Below, piece by piece: positions 55,759 through 64,000 of a stretch of DNA of 64,000 nucleotides. The stretch covers positions 682,001 to 746,000 of the forward strand of contig NZ_JACVOR010000001.1 of NCBI RefSeq assembly GCF_018882295.1, given 5' to 3'. The notes under the pieces are model-generated. The model was given only the letters and a program-made list of their open reading frames with translations, made no database searches and was not told the origin of the DNA. The DNA comes from Polynucleobacter sp. 80A-SIGWE. GTDB lineage: Bacteria > Pseudomonadota > Gammaproteobacteria > Burkholderiales > Burkholderiaceae. Numbering within the stretch: the stretch's first letter is position 1; each line of letters begins with the position of its first letter. Position numbers and translations under genes: made by a program.

Positions 55759-58377
55759 ATGAAAACTGATCTGCCACAGAGCTTTCGCAGGCTCGAATAC
55801 CGCGCTCCCAATTACACCTTTTCCCAGGTTGAGTTAGACATTGCTTTAGATCCCGCTAGGACGATTGTGAAGAGTCGCCTAGAGGTTCTTCCTGGTGCTG
55901 GTCATGAAGTTGGTACGCCTTTGGTATTGCAAGGTCATGAGCTCGAGTTTGTGAGTTTGCGTATTAATGGTGAAGCCCACCGTCAGTTTGAGTTGACCCC
56001 AGAAATGTTAACGATTCATGCACTGCCCAATCAAGGTAAGCAAGCTTTCGTTGTTGAGATCATCTGCGTTTGTGTACCCGAGAAAAATACTTCACTCATG
56101 GGTCTGTATGTCTCAAACGGCAATTTCTTTACCCAGTGTGAAGCTGAGGGTTTCAGAAAGATTACTTACTTCCTTGACAGACCAGATGTGATGGCGCGCT
56201 ATCGCGTCACTCTTCGTGCTCGTGAGGCAGAGTGCCCGGTATTGCTATCCAATGGCAACCTCATTAGTACTGAAAAATTGCCGAATGGTTGGCATAGCGC
56301 TGTTTGGGAAGATCCATTTCCAAAACCGTCTTACTTATTTGCTTTGGTCGCCGGAAAGCTCGAGTGTATTGAAGAAACTATCACCACAAGCAGCGGTGCA
56401 AAAAAGTTATTGCAGATTTGGGTTGAGCCACATGACTTGAAAAAGACCCGCCATGCCATGGACTCGTTAATTGCTTCGATTCATTGGGATGAAAAGCGCT
56501 ACGGTCTCGAACTTGATCTCGAGCGCTTCATGATTGTGGCGGTAGGCGATTTCAATATGGGTGCGATGGAAAACAAGGGCCTCAATGTTTTCAACACCAA
56601 GTATGTTCTTGCCCAAGCAGAAACTGCAACGGATGCTGACTTTGCCAACATCGAAAGCGTAGTAGCCCATGAGTACTTCCACAACTGGACTGGTAACCGA
56701 GTGACTTGTCGAGATTGGTTTCAGCTATCCCTTAAAGAGGGTTTAACTGTATTCCGTGACCAAGAGTTTTCTGCTGATCAAATGGGTAGCGAGTCCGGTA
56801 GGGCAGTTAAGCGTATTGAAGATGTGCGTTTATTGCGCCAACTTCAGTTCCCTGAAGATGCGGGTCCGATGGCGCATCCAATTCGCCCAGATGAATACCA
56901 GGAGATTAATAATTTCTACACTGTGACCGTGTACGAGAAGGGTGCAGAAGTCGTGCGTATGTATCAAACCCTATTAGGTGTTGAGGGTTTCCGCAAAGGC
57001 ATGGATCTGTACTTCAAGCGTCATGATGGCCAAGCAGTTACTTGTGATGATTTCTTGGCGGCGATGGCTGATGCCAATGACCGTGATCTTTCCCAGTTTA
57101 AGAACTGGTATAGCCAAGCGGGTACCCCCAAGGTTAAGGTGCAAGAGTCCTACGATGCGGACACAAAGCAATATCGAATTACTTTGACGCAAAGTCCTGC
57201 AGCAAATACGGTAAACAAAGATAGCAAGCCGTTCCATATCCCACTGAGGATGCGTTTATTAACCCCAGAGAATGATCTGGTTGAGGCATTATTGGAGTTA
57301 ACTCAAGATCAGCAAACCTGGACTTTTGATCAGCTTACAAGTCGCCCAGTGCTATCAATCAATCGCAATTTCTCAGCCCCGATCAATTTAGATTTTGATC
57401 AAAGTGAGGCCGACCTGCTAACTATGTTCTCGAGCGATGACGATGCTTTTAATCGCTGGGAAGCCGGTCAGAAACTGGCAATGCAAATGATTTTGGATAA
57501 TCGCTTGCCTGATAAGGCGCTGATTGAGGCTTACCGCACTCTCTTGACTGATCCGGAGTTGGATCCGGCGTTCAAAGAGCTGGCACTGACTTTGCCTGCC
57601 GAGACCTATCTATATGAACAGTGCGCAAGCGTTGATCCCCAACAGATTTATGCTGCCCGTCGCGCTTTCCGTCACGCTATTGCGAGCGAGTTGCGAATTG
57701 AGTGGGCGGCTCTTTATCAACAGATGCAAACACCAGGACCATTTAATCCTGATGCAGCAAGTGCTGGCAAGCGTGCTTTGAAGAATCTTGCACTCAGCAT
57801 GCTGCTCGAAGCCGATCCATTGATCTGGGCACCTATGGCCGTCAATCAATATCAGAATGCTGACAATATGACTGACCGATACGCCGCCTTAGCTGGCTTA
57901 GTGATTCATGGATGCAAATCAGCGGCAGCTTGTTTGGAAGATTTTTATACCCGATTTGCTGATGATGCTTTAGTGATTGATAAGTGGTTTGCATTGCAAT
58001 CGAGTAGACCTCCAGTAGCGAACGCTGAATCCACCTTGAGTGAAGTCAAGCGTTTGCGTGAGCACGAAGCTTTCAAAATGAATAACCCCAACCGGGTTCG
58101 TAGCGTGATTCATGCTTTCTGTATGAATAACCCCGCTAGCTTTCATCAAATGGATGGTAGCGGTTATGCATTTTGGGCTGAATCCGTTCTCGCCTTGGAT
58201 CCAATCAATCCCCAGGTTGCCGCTCGTTTGGCCAGGGGATTGGATCGCTGGCGTCAGTTTGCTCCGATTTATCAGGAGCAGATGCTGTCAGCCCTAAGGC
58301 GGGTGGCAGCATGCGAAACCCTCTCCGCAGATGTGAAAGAGGTGGTTTCTAAGGCTTTAGGCAATTCAGCCGGCTAG
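55759..58377 (+). CDS. pepN: Aminopeptidase N (M1)
   Basis: The 872-aa zinc aminopeptidase has the exopeptidase motif GAMENKGLN and the zinc motif HEYFHNWTGNR with the third Glu downstream. The later domains follow the PepN pattern, with the total length close to E. coli PepN (870). It degrades cytosolic peptides. It is 33 bp from the transporter upstream. Confidence 0.95.
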   Translation: MKTDLPQSFRRLEYRAPNYTFSQVELDIALDPARTIVKSRLEVLPGAGHEVGTPLVLQGHELEFVSLRINGEAHRQFELTPEMLTIHALPNQGKQAFVVEIICVCVPEKNTSLMGLYVSNGNFFTQCEAEGFRKITYFLDRPDVMARYRVTLRAREAECPVLLSNGNLISTEKLPNGWHSAVWEDPFPKPSYLFALVAGKLECIEETITTSSGAKKLLQIWVEPHDLKKTRHAMDSLIASIHWDEKRYGLELDLERFMIVAVGDFNMGAMENKGLNVFNTKYVLAQAETATDADFANIESVVAHEYFHNWTGNRVTCRDWFQLSLKEGLTVFRDQEFSADQMGSESGRAVKRIEDVRLLRQLQFPEDAGPMAHPIRPDEYQEINNFYTVTVYEKGAEVVRMYQTLLGVEGFRKGMDLYFKRHDGQAVTCDDFLAAMADANDRDLSQFKNWYSQAGTPKVKVQESYDADTKQYRITLTQSPAANTVNKDSKPFHIPLRMRLLTPENDLVEALLELTQDQQTWTFDQLTSRPVLSINRNFSAPINLDFDQSEADLLTMFSSDDDAFNRWEAGQKLAMQMILDNRLPDKALIEAYRTLLTDPELDPAFKELALTLPAETYLYEQCASVDPQQIYAARRAFRHAIASELRIEWAALYQQMQTPGPFNPDAASAGKRALKNLALSMLLEADPLIWAPMAVNQYQNADNMTDRYAALAGLVIHGCKSAAACLEDFYTRFADDALVIDKWFALQSSRPPVANAESTLSEVKRLREHEAFKMNNPNRVRSVIHAFCMNNPASFHQMDGSGYAFWAESVLALDPINPQVAARLARGLDRWRQFAPIYQEQMLSALRRVAACETLSADVKEVVSKALGNSAG

Positions 58378-58431
58378 AACAAGGCAAAATAGAGTCTATT
58401 CAGAAATAAACCCATCACGGAGAAACTCCTT

Positions 58432-59442
58432 TTGAGCGCTTCAAGTACTTTTAATACCAATTTCAAGCAATACCTGACTACTACCAAGGTGAAGGGTGCT
58501 GACATCCCTGCGGGCCTACAAGAGTTGCTATTAGCAGTTGCTGATACTTGCTCAACCTTGAGTCATGAAGTTGCTCAAGGTGCCTTGGTTGGCTTGCTGG
58601 GCTCTGCTGGCACTGGCAATGTCCAGGGCGAAGTTCAGCAAAAACTGGATGTGATTGCCAATGACTTATTAATTGACGGCGTACAGGGATGTAAATCATT
58701 GGCTGGTCTAGCCTCTGAAGAAATGGAGTTACCGCTCCCGGTTCAAGGTACTGGTGATTACTTATTGCTATTTGATCCACTGGATGGCTCTTCAAATATC
58801 GATGTGAATGTATCCATCGGCACTATTTTTTCTGTACTCAAGAAGCAAGATCCTGCGGCGCCATTACAGACGGAAGATTTCTTATTGTCAGGCCGTCACC
58901 AGGTGGCAGCTGGTTACGTTGTGTATGGCCCACAAACTACCATGGCATTAACTCTGGGTGATGGCGTAGTGATGTTCACCCTCAATAAAGTAACTGGTGA
59001 ATTTGTTTTAATTAAGCACGCGGTAGAGATTTCTCACTCAACCAAAGAATTCGCAATCAATATGTCGAACATGCGCCACTGGGCTGAGCCTGTCCGTCGC
59101 TACGTCGATGAGTGCTTAGCTGGTGTGAGTGGAGAGCGTGATAAAGATTTCAATATGCGCTGGATCGCATCCATGGTTGCTGATGTGCACCGTGTTTTAT
59201 CGCGTGGCGGTATCTTTATGTATCCATGGGATCAACGTGAGCCCCATAAGCCAGGAAAGCTCCGTCTGATGTATGAGGCAAACCCTATGAGCTTCTTGGT
59301 AGAGCAGGCTGGTGGCGCATCTACCAATGGTGATCAACTGATTATGGATATGGTTCCCACCGAGCTGCATGAGCGTGTCTCTGTCATGTTGGGATCTAAG
59401 GAAGAGATTGAGCGCCTCCAGCACTATCACTCTCAGGCATAA
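58432..59442 (+). CDS. fbp: Fructose-1,6-bisphosphatase class I
   Basis: The 336-aa gluconeogenic enzyme has the metal-binding block [20 protein letters not shown] and the C-terminal [21 protein letters not shown]. Start is a TTG at 58432, with GGAG nine bases before it. It is needed for growth on the small organic acids implied by this window. A bidirectional terminator follows. Confidence 0.95.
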   Translation: MSASSTFNTNFKQYLTTTKVKGADIPAGLQELLLAVADTCSTLSHEVAQGALVGLLGSAGTGNVQGEVQQKLDVIANDLLIDGVQGCKSLAGLASEEMELPLPVQGTGDYLLLFDPLDGSSNIDVNVSIGTIFSVLKKQDPAAPLQTEDFLLSGRHQVAAGYVVYGPQTTMALTLGDGVVMFTLNKVTGEFVLIKHAVEISHSTKEFAINMSNMRHWAEPVRRYVDECLAGVSGERDKDFNMRWIASMVADVHRVLSRGGIFMYPWDQREPHKPGKLRLMYEANPMSFLVEQAGGASTNGDQLIMDMVPTELHERVSVMLGSKEEIERLQHYHSQA

Positions 59443-59476
59443 CTGGCTGCCAATATTTCTTAGGTGGTAGTAAATT

Positions 59477-59506
59477 AAAAAAACCCAATCACTGATTGGG
59501 TTTTTT
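59477..59506. terminator. Bidirectional intrinsic terminator between fbp and cphA
   Basis: CCCAAT and ATTGGG pair around CACTG, flanked by seven A on the left and six T on the right. It can end both the fbp and the convergent cphA transcripts. Confidence 0.9.
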
Positions 59507-59542
59507 GTATTTCAGATGATCACCTGAAAATCAACCAAAGGA

Positions 59543-62113
59543 TTAGGGTTGTACCTTCTCTTTAAGGTAGGCCAGAGATTCTTCTACTTGGTCAATCAGG
59601 ATTAGGCAAATATCGCCAGCAGATAAATCATTGAGGGCGGTATCAATGGCGAGGAATTCACCGGTAATTTCTTTAACCTGTTTAGCTTTCTTAGTGCCTA
59701 CCAAGCCTTCTTGAAGAAGCTTAAGAACCTCTCCATCTTCACGGCCACGCTGACACTGATCTTGATAGAGGATGACATTGTCAAAGCTATTGCCCAGAAT
59801 GCGGGTCAGATCACGAATATCTTCATCGCGACGATCGCCGGCACCACTAATCACTACGTGACTCTTCTTAGGCTTCATAGCCTCAATAGCGCTTGCTAAA
59901 GCGCGCATGGCATCTGGGTTGTGACCATAGTCAGCAATCACAGTAGCGCCTTTGTGCTGGAATTGATTGAAGCGTCCTGGCACTGCATTAGCCGAGCTCT
60001 CAAAAGAATGAAGTCCACGCGCAATCTTTTCAGCGTCTAGACCTAAAGCCCAGCCAGCACCAATAGAGGCCATCGCATTTTCAATTTGGAATCCTAAAAC
60101 GCCATTTTGAGTCAGCGGAATCTCGCTTACAGGGAAGCGGAAAAGTACGCGTGCTCCTTTTGAACAGACGATATAGGTACCATCAAAGAAGATTACTTTT
60201 TTATTCTTAGCACGATGGGCTGCAATGACAGGGTGGTGTTGATTCTGTGCAAAGAAAATTACACGACCAGTGCAAACATCGCCCATCTTCACGACTATCG
60301 GATCAGCAGCATTCAGAACTGCAGCGCCTGTTGGTGCAACGTTCATCACAATGACCCGTTTCAGAATCGCTAAGTCTTCTACGCTAGTGATGTAGTTAAG
60401 ACCTAAGTGGTCACCTTCACCAATATTAGTCACAACAGCAACTTCGCAACGATCGAATCCGAGACCTTCACGCAACATTCCACCGCGAGCTGTTTCTAAT
60501 ACGGCAGCATCGACATCAGGATGCATGAGGACATTACGTGCACTCTTAGGGCCACTGCAATCACCGGAATCAATTAGGCGATGGTTGATATATACGCCAT
60601 CAGTAGTCGTCATGCCAACGCGTAAACCAGTCTCATTCAGTAAATGAGAAATCAGGCGAACAGTAGTGGTCTTGCCATTAGTCCCTGTCACAGCTACAAC
60701 TGGAATACGACCATCTTCACCTAGCGGATACATCATGTTGACGATATCTTCGCCAACAGGGCGGCTCTTGCCATAGGAAGGCTTGAGGTGCATACGTAGG
60801 CCTGGTGCAGCGTTGACTTCAACAATGCCGCCACCTTGGGTCTCTAAAGGCTTGTAAATTGCCTCACACAGAATGTCGACACCAGCAATATCTAAACCAA
60901 TCATTTGGGCGGCTGCAATTGCGCTGGCAGCTACATCTGGATGAACATCATCAGTCACATCAGTGGCGGTGCCGCCAGTGCTGAGATTGGCATTATTGCG
61001 AAGTAAAACGCGCTCACCAGTTTTGGGAACATACTGTGGGCTTAAGCCATTGCTCGCTAAATGCGCAAGAGCGATGTCATCAAAACGAATTTTGGTTAAA
61101 GCAGTTGCATGGCCATCACCGCGCAATGGATTTTTATTTTCTAGCTCTACTAGTTCAGATACGGTATGTTTGCCATCGCCAACTACTTGAGCGGGTTCGC
61201 GGCGAGCTGCAGCAGATAGGCGATTACCAACTACTAGCAAGCGGTAGTCAGCACCAGGTAGGTAGCGCTCAACAATGGTTTCACGTCCAAAGGCTTGGGT
61301 AACTACAAAGCCTGCGCGTACCTCTGCTTCAGTTTGAATGTTAGCAACAACACCTTTGCCTTGATTGCCGTCTTTAGGCTTAAGAACAATCGGACCGCCA
61401 ATTTTTTGGGCGGCGCGCCACGCATCATCAGCAGTAGTAACCACTTCGCCAATCGGAACAGAAACGCCCGCAGCTGCCAATAGATTCTTGGTGAGCTCTT
61501 TGTCTTGCGCAATGGCTTCTGCGATTGCGCTGGTGTCACTAGTCTCGGCAGCTTGAATACGCTTTTGCTTGCTACCCCAACCAAACTGCACCATGCTGCC
61601 CTCAGTCATGCGGCGATAGGGGATATTTCTTTGTACGGCAGCATCTACGATAGATCCGGTGCTTGGTCCCAAGCGCACATCTTCATACAAAGCCTCTAAT
61701 TCAGAGAGGGCGGCTGCTAAATCAAATGGCACATCATTGAGTGTTGCTTGGATTAATCCAAAGGCAAAGTCAAAGGCCATGCGCCCAACAACTTCTTCGG
61801 TGTACTCCACTACGACTTGATAGACACCAACATCAACGGTTTGTACTGTGCGGCTAAAGGTTACTGGGCAGCCTGCTTGTGACTGAAGGCCTAAAGCAGC
61901 ATGTTCAAGAGCGTGTGCGAGTGAGAGGATTTCATTATGTCCACCACGACGCATGCTGCCTAATTGAGGAAAGCGTTCGCGAATCTTGATTTCAAACTGA
62001 GGGATTGAGTCGATAGAGCGTTCTGTTTCATCGCAAGAAACAATTGCCTCTAGGGCTGTGTGGCGGCTCCACAAATTCGGGCCGCGCAACATGCGAATAC
62101 GGGTGATTTCCAA
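59543..62113 (-). CDS. cphA: Cyanophycin synthetase
   Basis: The 856-aa enzyme makes multi-L-arginyl-poly-L-aspartate, a nitrogen store. Three parts are visible: an N-terminal domain (1-160), an ATP-grasp domain (about 200-470; PIVLKPKDGNQGKGV), and a Mur-ligase-like domain. In the last, the P-loop GTNGKTT is at 477-483, NIGEGDHLG at 563-571 and DYGHNPDA at 728-735. All catalytic motifs look intact. The start is a TTG directly after the stop of the upstream paralogue, with AGGGG upstream. Confidence 0.93.
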   Translation of the reverse strand: MEITRIRMLRGPNLWSRHTALEAIVSCDETERSIDSIPQFEIKIRERFPQLGSMRRGGHNEILSLAHALEHAALGLQSQAGCPVTFSRTVQTVDVGVYQVVVEYTEEVVGRMAFDFAFGLIQATLNDVPFDLAAALSELEALYEDVRLGPSTGSIVDAAVQRNIPYRRMTEGSMVQFGWGSKQKRIQAAETSDTSAIAEAIAQDKELTKNLLAAAGVSVPIGEVVTTADDAWRAAQKIGGPIVLKPKDGNQGKGVVANIQTEAEVRAGFVVTQAFGRETIVERYLPGADYRLLVVGNRLSAAARREPAQVVGDGKHTVSELVELENKNPLRGDGHATALTKIRFDDIALAHLASNGLSPQYVPKTGERVLLRNNANLSTGGTATDVTDDVHPDVAASAIAAAQMIGLDIAGVDILCEAIYKPLETQGGGIVEVNAAPGLRMHLKPSYGKSRPVGEDIVNMMYPLGEDGRIPVVAVTGTNGKTTTVRLISHLLNETGLRVGMTTTDGVYINHRLIDSGDCSGPKSARNVLMHPDVDAAVLETARGGMLREGLGFDRCEVAVVTNIGEGDHLGLNYITSVEDLAILKRVIVMNVAPTGAAVLNAADPIVVKMGDVCTGRVIFFAQNQHHPVIAAHRAKNKKVIFFDGTYIVCSKGARVLFRFPVSEIPLTQNGVLGFQIENAMASIGAGWALGLDAEKIARGLHSFESSANAVPGRFNQFQHKGATVIADYGHNPDAMRALASAIEAMKPKKSHVVISGAGDRRDEDIRDLTRILGNSFDNVILYQDQCQRGREDGEVLKLLQEGLVGTKKAKQVKEITGEFLAIDTALNDLSAGDICLILIDQVEESLAYLKEKVQP

Positions 62114-64000
62114 TTAAACCCCTACTGGAATGCTGGCATCAGAAACAAAGGTTTCAGCACCAGCTTCGATTACGTTGAACGGAATATCTAAGGCCCAAGC
62201 TGCAGCAATCGCAGCACCAAGATTCATCGGTTTCCATGGCTCACTGGCGCTAGGCTCACAGTTACGCGGCACTGGAATACTCTTTTGATCATGCTTGGCA
62301 GATTTGAGAATGATTTGTTGATTACCAATCATCACTACACGACCACCATTTTTAAGGTGCTCTTGCGCAATAGCGGATGTTGAGTCTTGGGTGAAGAAGA
62401 TCACCTCACCATCACTGAGTTCTGCCATGCTCGCAACCATTGGGTCATCGGCATTAAGTACGGCAACACCTGTTGGCAAGACCACATCTACTTGCGTTCT
62501 AACGATGCTAAACACTTGGTCTTCATCGTAGATGGCGTATTGAGGGAAGTTGGCTTTTGGATCTACATTCAAAACAACGCCAACTTGGCAGCGATCATAA
62601 GCAAGACCTTCTATCAACATCGATAGATTGTTGTTCTCGATCACAGCTGCTTCAACTGCACGATTTAATAAAGTGCGACGGGCATTTTCCCAGTTGGCAG
62701 CATTGCTCTTTTGAATTGAGCGATGACCAAAAAACAAACCCTTGCTGCAAGACAATCCAACATACAAATTAGTGAGTCGCAAGAAGTGGGCAATCATTTC
62801 AGCAACAGGAGTTTTGCCGCGAGCACCGCAGACACCAACTACTGGAATGCGGAAATCAGTGCCTGGCGGGAAAAGATGATTCGCAATTTCTTTGCCAACT
62901 GGTTGAGGTTTGCCGCTGGCAGGTTTCAAGTGCATCAATAAACCTGGGCCAGCATTCACTTCAACAATGGCTGCATTCTGCACATCCAATGGTTTGCTAA
63001 TGTCTTGTGCAACTAGATCAACGCCAGCAATCTCCAGCCCCACTACGCGAGCGGCTAAAGCTACTTGGCTAGCTACTTCCGGATGAATTAAATCGGTGAC
63101 ATCAAATGCAACGTTGCCATTACTTTGAATGAGTACTTTTTGATCCAATGCTGGAATGCTTGCGCCAGTGAGTTTCTGACGCGCAAGCTCTAACTCCACT
63201 GCAGAATCAATGCGTACTGGATTGAGTGGACATTCTTCAGTAGTGCCGCGACGTGGGTCAGAATTAATTTGGGTCTGAATGAGTTCAAGCACGGTATGTT
63301 TGCCATCACCGGTAACCCAAACAGTTTCGCCTTTAGCTGCTGCAACCACTTTGTTGCCAACCACTAGCAAGCGATGTTCGTCACCAATAATGTGACGCTC
63401 TACTAAAACTTCGCTACCTTCATCAATTGCAACGGCATAGGCCGCTTCAATTTCTTGTTGGGTGTAGAGGTTGATAAAAACACCGCGACCGTGATTGCCA
63501 TCAATTGGTTTGACTACAACTGGCAGGCCGATATCTTGTGCTGCTTCCCATGCATCATCGGCACTAGTAACGGTGCGGCCTTCAGGCGTAGGGACTCCCG
63601 CGCTAGATAAAAGACTCTTAGTAAGATCTTTATCGCGAGAAATTGTTTCAGCGATTGCGCTGGTTTGATCTGTTTCAGCAGTCCAGATGCGACGCTGCTT
63701 AGCGCCATAACCTAGTTGTACTAGGTTGCCTTCAGATAGGCGGATAGAGGGAATACCGCGCTCTTCTGCTGCATTCACAATGCAGGCTGTACTTGGCCCA
63801 AGCAATAGATCGTCACCAAGCTCGCGCAATTCTTCAATGATCGTGCTCACAAGAGCAACAGGATCTTTAGTGTCTTGGGCTAAAGCAAGATACAGGTCAC
63901 GAGCGTATTTGAGTGCAGTGAGAGTAACTTCTTCGTTAATCGCACTCACCATGACTTTGTAAACTCCGCGACGATCACCATCACGTGCTTTACCAAAGCC
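62114..64000 (-). CDS. cphA': Cyanophycin synthetase-like paralogue CphA' (5' end outside window)
   Basis: The visible 628 residues align with CphA from about residue 85 on. The ATP-grasp half is well kept (PVVVKPIDGNHGRGV). In the Mur-ligase half the P-loop is CGARGKTPV, the GEGDH motif is replaced by VDPKANFPQ, and the protein stops about 140 residues early, without the DYGHNP domain. The coding frame continues to 64000, so the true start is outside. The stop TAA touches the cphA start. Such cphA' genes are known next to cphA in betaproteobacteria. Confidence 0.9.
   Translation of the reverse strand, partial: GFGKARDGDRRGVYKVMVSAINEEVTLTALKYARDLYLALAQDTKDPVALVSTIIEELRELGDDLLLGPSTACIVNAAEERGIPSIRLSEGNLVQLGYGAKQRRIWTAETDQTSAIAETISRDKDLTKSLLSSAGVPTPEGRTVTSADDAWEAAQDIGLPVVVKPIDGNHGRGVFINLYTQQEIEAAYAVAIDEGSEVLVERHIIGDEHRLLVVGNKVVAAAKGETVWVTGDGKHTVLELIQTQINSDPRRGTTEECPLNPVRIDSAVELELARQKLTGASIPALDQKVLIQSNGNVAFDVTDLIHPEVASQVALAARVVGLEIAGVDLVAQDISKPLDVQNAAIVEVNAGPGLLMHLKPASGKPQPVGKEIANHLFPPGTDFRIPVVGVCGARGKTPVAEMIAHFLRLTNLYVGLSCSKGLFFGHRSIQKSNAANWENARRTLLNRAVEAAVIENNNLSMLIEGLAYDRCQVGVVLNVDPKANFPQYAIYDEDQVFSIVRTQVDVVLPTGVAVLNADDPMVASMAELSDGEVIFFTQDSTSAIAQEHLKNGGRVVMIGNQQIILKSAKHDQKSIPVPRNCEPSASEPWKPMNLGAAIAAAWALDIPFNVIEAGAETFVSDASIPVGV

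Overview
The window looks like chromosomal DNA of a free-living betaproteobacterium in Burkholderiaceae, most likely Polynucleobacter or a close relative. The grounds are moderate GC, very tight gene packing, and familiar betaproteobacterial neighbourhoods: maf-rlmH-rsfS-nadD, lptF/lptG divergent from pepA-holC, zapA-6S RNA, and tandem cyanophycin synthetase genes. No insertion sequence, prophage, integrase or CRISPR array is visible. Gene order and family membership carry the assignments; no database search was possible.

Layout: 1-13.7 kb holds envelope and housekeeping genes (glycosyltransferase, msbA, galE, rng, maf, rlmH, rsfS, nadD, hemF, purD, YebC, tRNA-Leu(CAA), CysB-type regulator, lptG, lptF). 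13.7-16.6 kb holds pepA-holC-lgt. 16.6-22.5 kb is a malonate module: LysR regulator, malonyl-CoA decarboxylase, TctC-type binding protein, malonyl-CoA synthetase, and a convergent TSUP permease. 22.5-26.1 kb holds 6S RNA, zapA and a ZapB-like gene, then a cobalamin riboswitch with its TonB-dependent receptor and two small unlisted ORFs. 26.1-32.8 kb is an oxalate module: Crp/Fnr regulator, oxc, frc, a lone PAS protein, a second frc, and a folate formyltransferase/hydrolase-like gene. 32.8-44.6 kb holds panC, scpA, metG, fdhD, dcd, a basic amino acid decarboxylase, a YefM/YoeB toxin-antitoxin pair, TRAP permease genes and argH. 44.7-59.5 kb holds hemC-hemD, ubiC, a DEAD-box helicase, an aldehyde dehydrogenase, msrA, pdxH, tcdA, an amino acid permease with alanine dehydrogenase, a Gdt1-type transporter, pepN and fbp. 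59.5-64 kb holds cphA and the divergent paralogue cphA', which runs off the right edge.

The accessory theme is use of small organic acids (malonate, oxalate, possibly dicarboxylates via TRAP). These are compounds released by photolysis of dissolved organic matter, which fits a freshwater lifestyle (inference).

The most unusual part is the oxalate module. A cysteine-free Fnr-like regulator carries the FNR-type recognition residues. It lies next to a perfect TTGAC-N4-GTCAA palindrome centred exactly 41.5 bp before the transcription start predicted from a TAAGAT -10 box. The oxc mRNA would then have a ~126-nt leader with three hairpins and no Shine-Dalgarno sequence. The module ends with a protein resembling the N-terminal hydrolase domain of 10-formyl-tetrahydrofolate dehydrogenase, translationally coupled to the second CoA-transferase. 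That suggests an unrecognised formyl-CoA/folate link.
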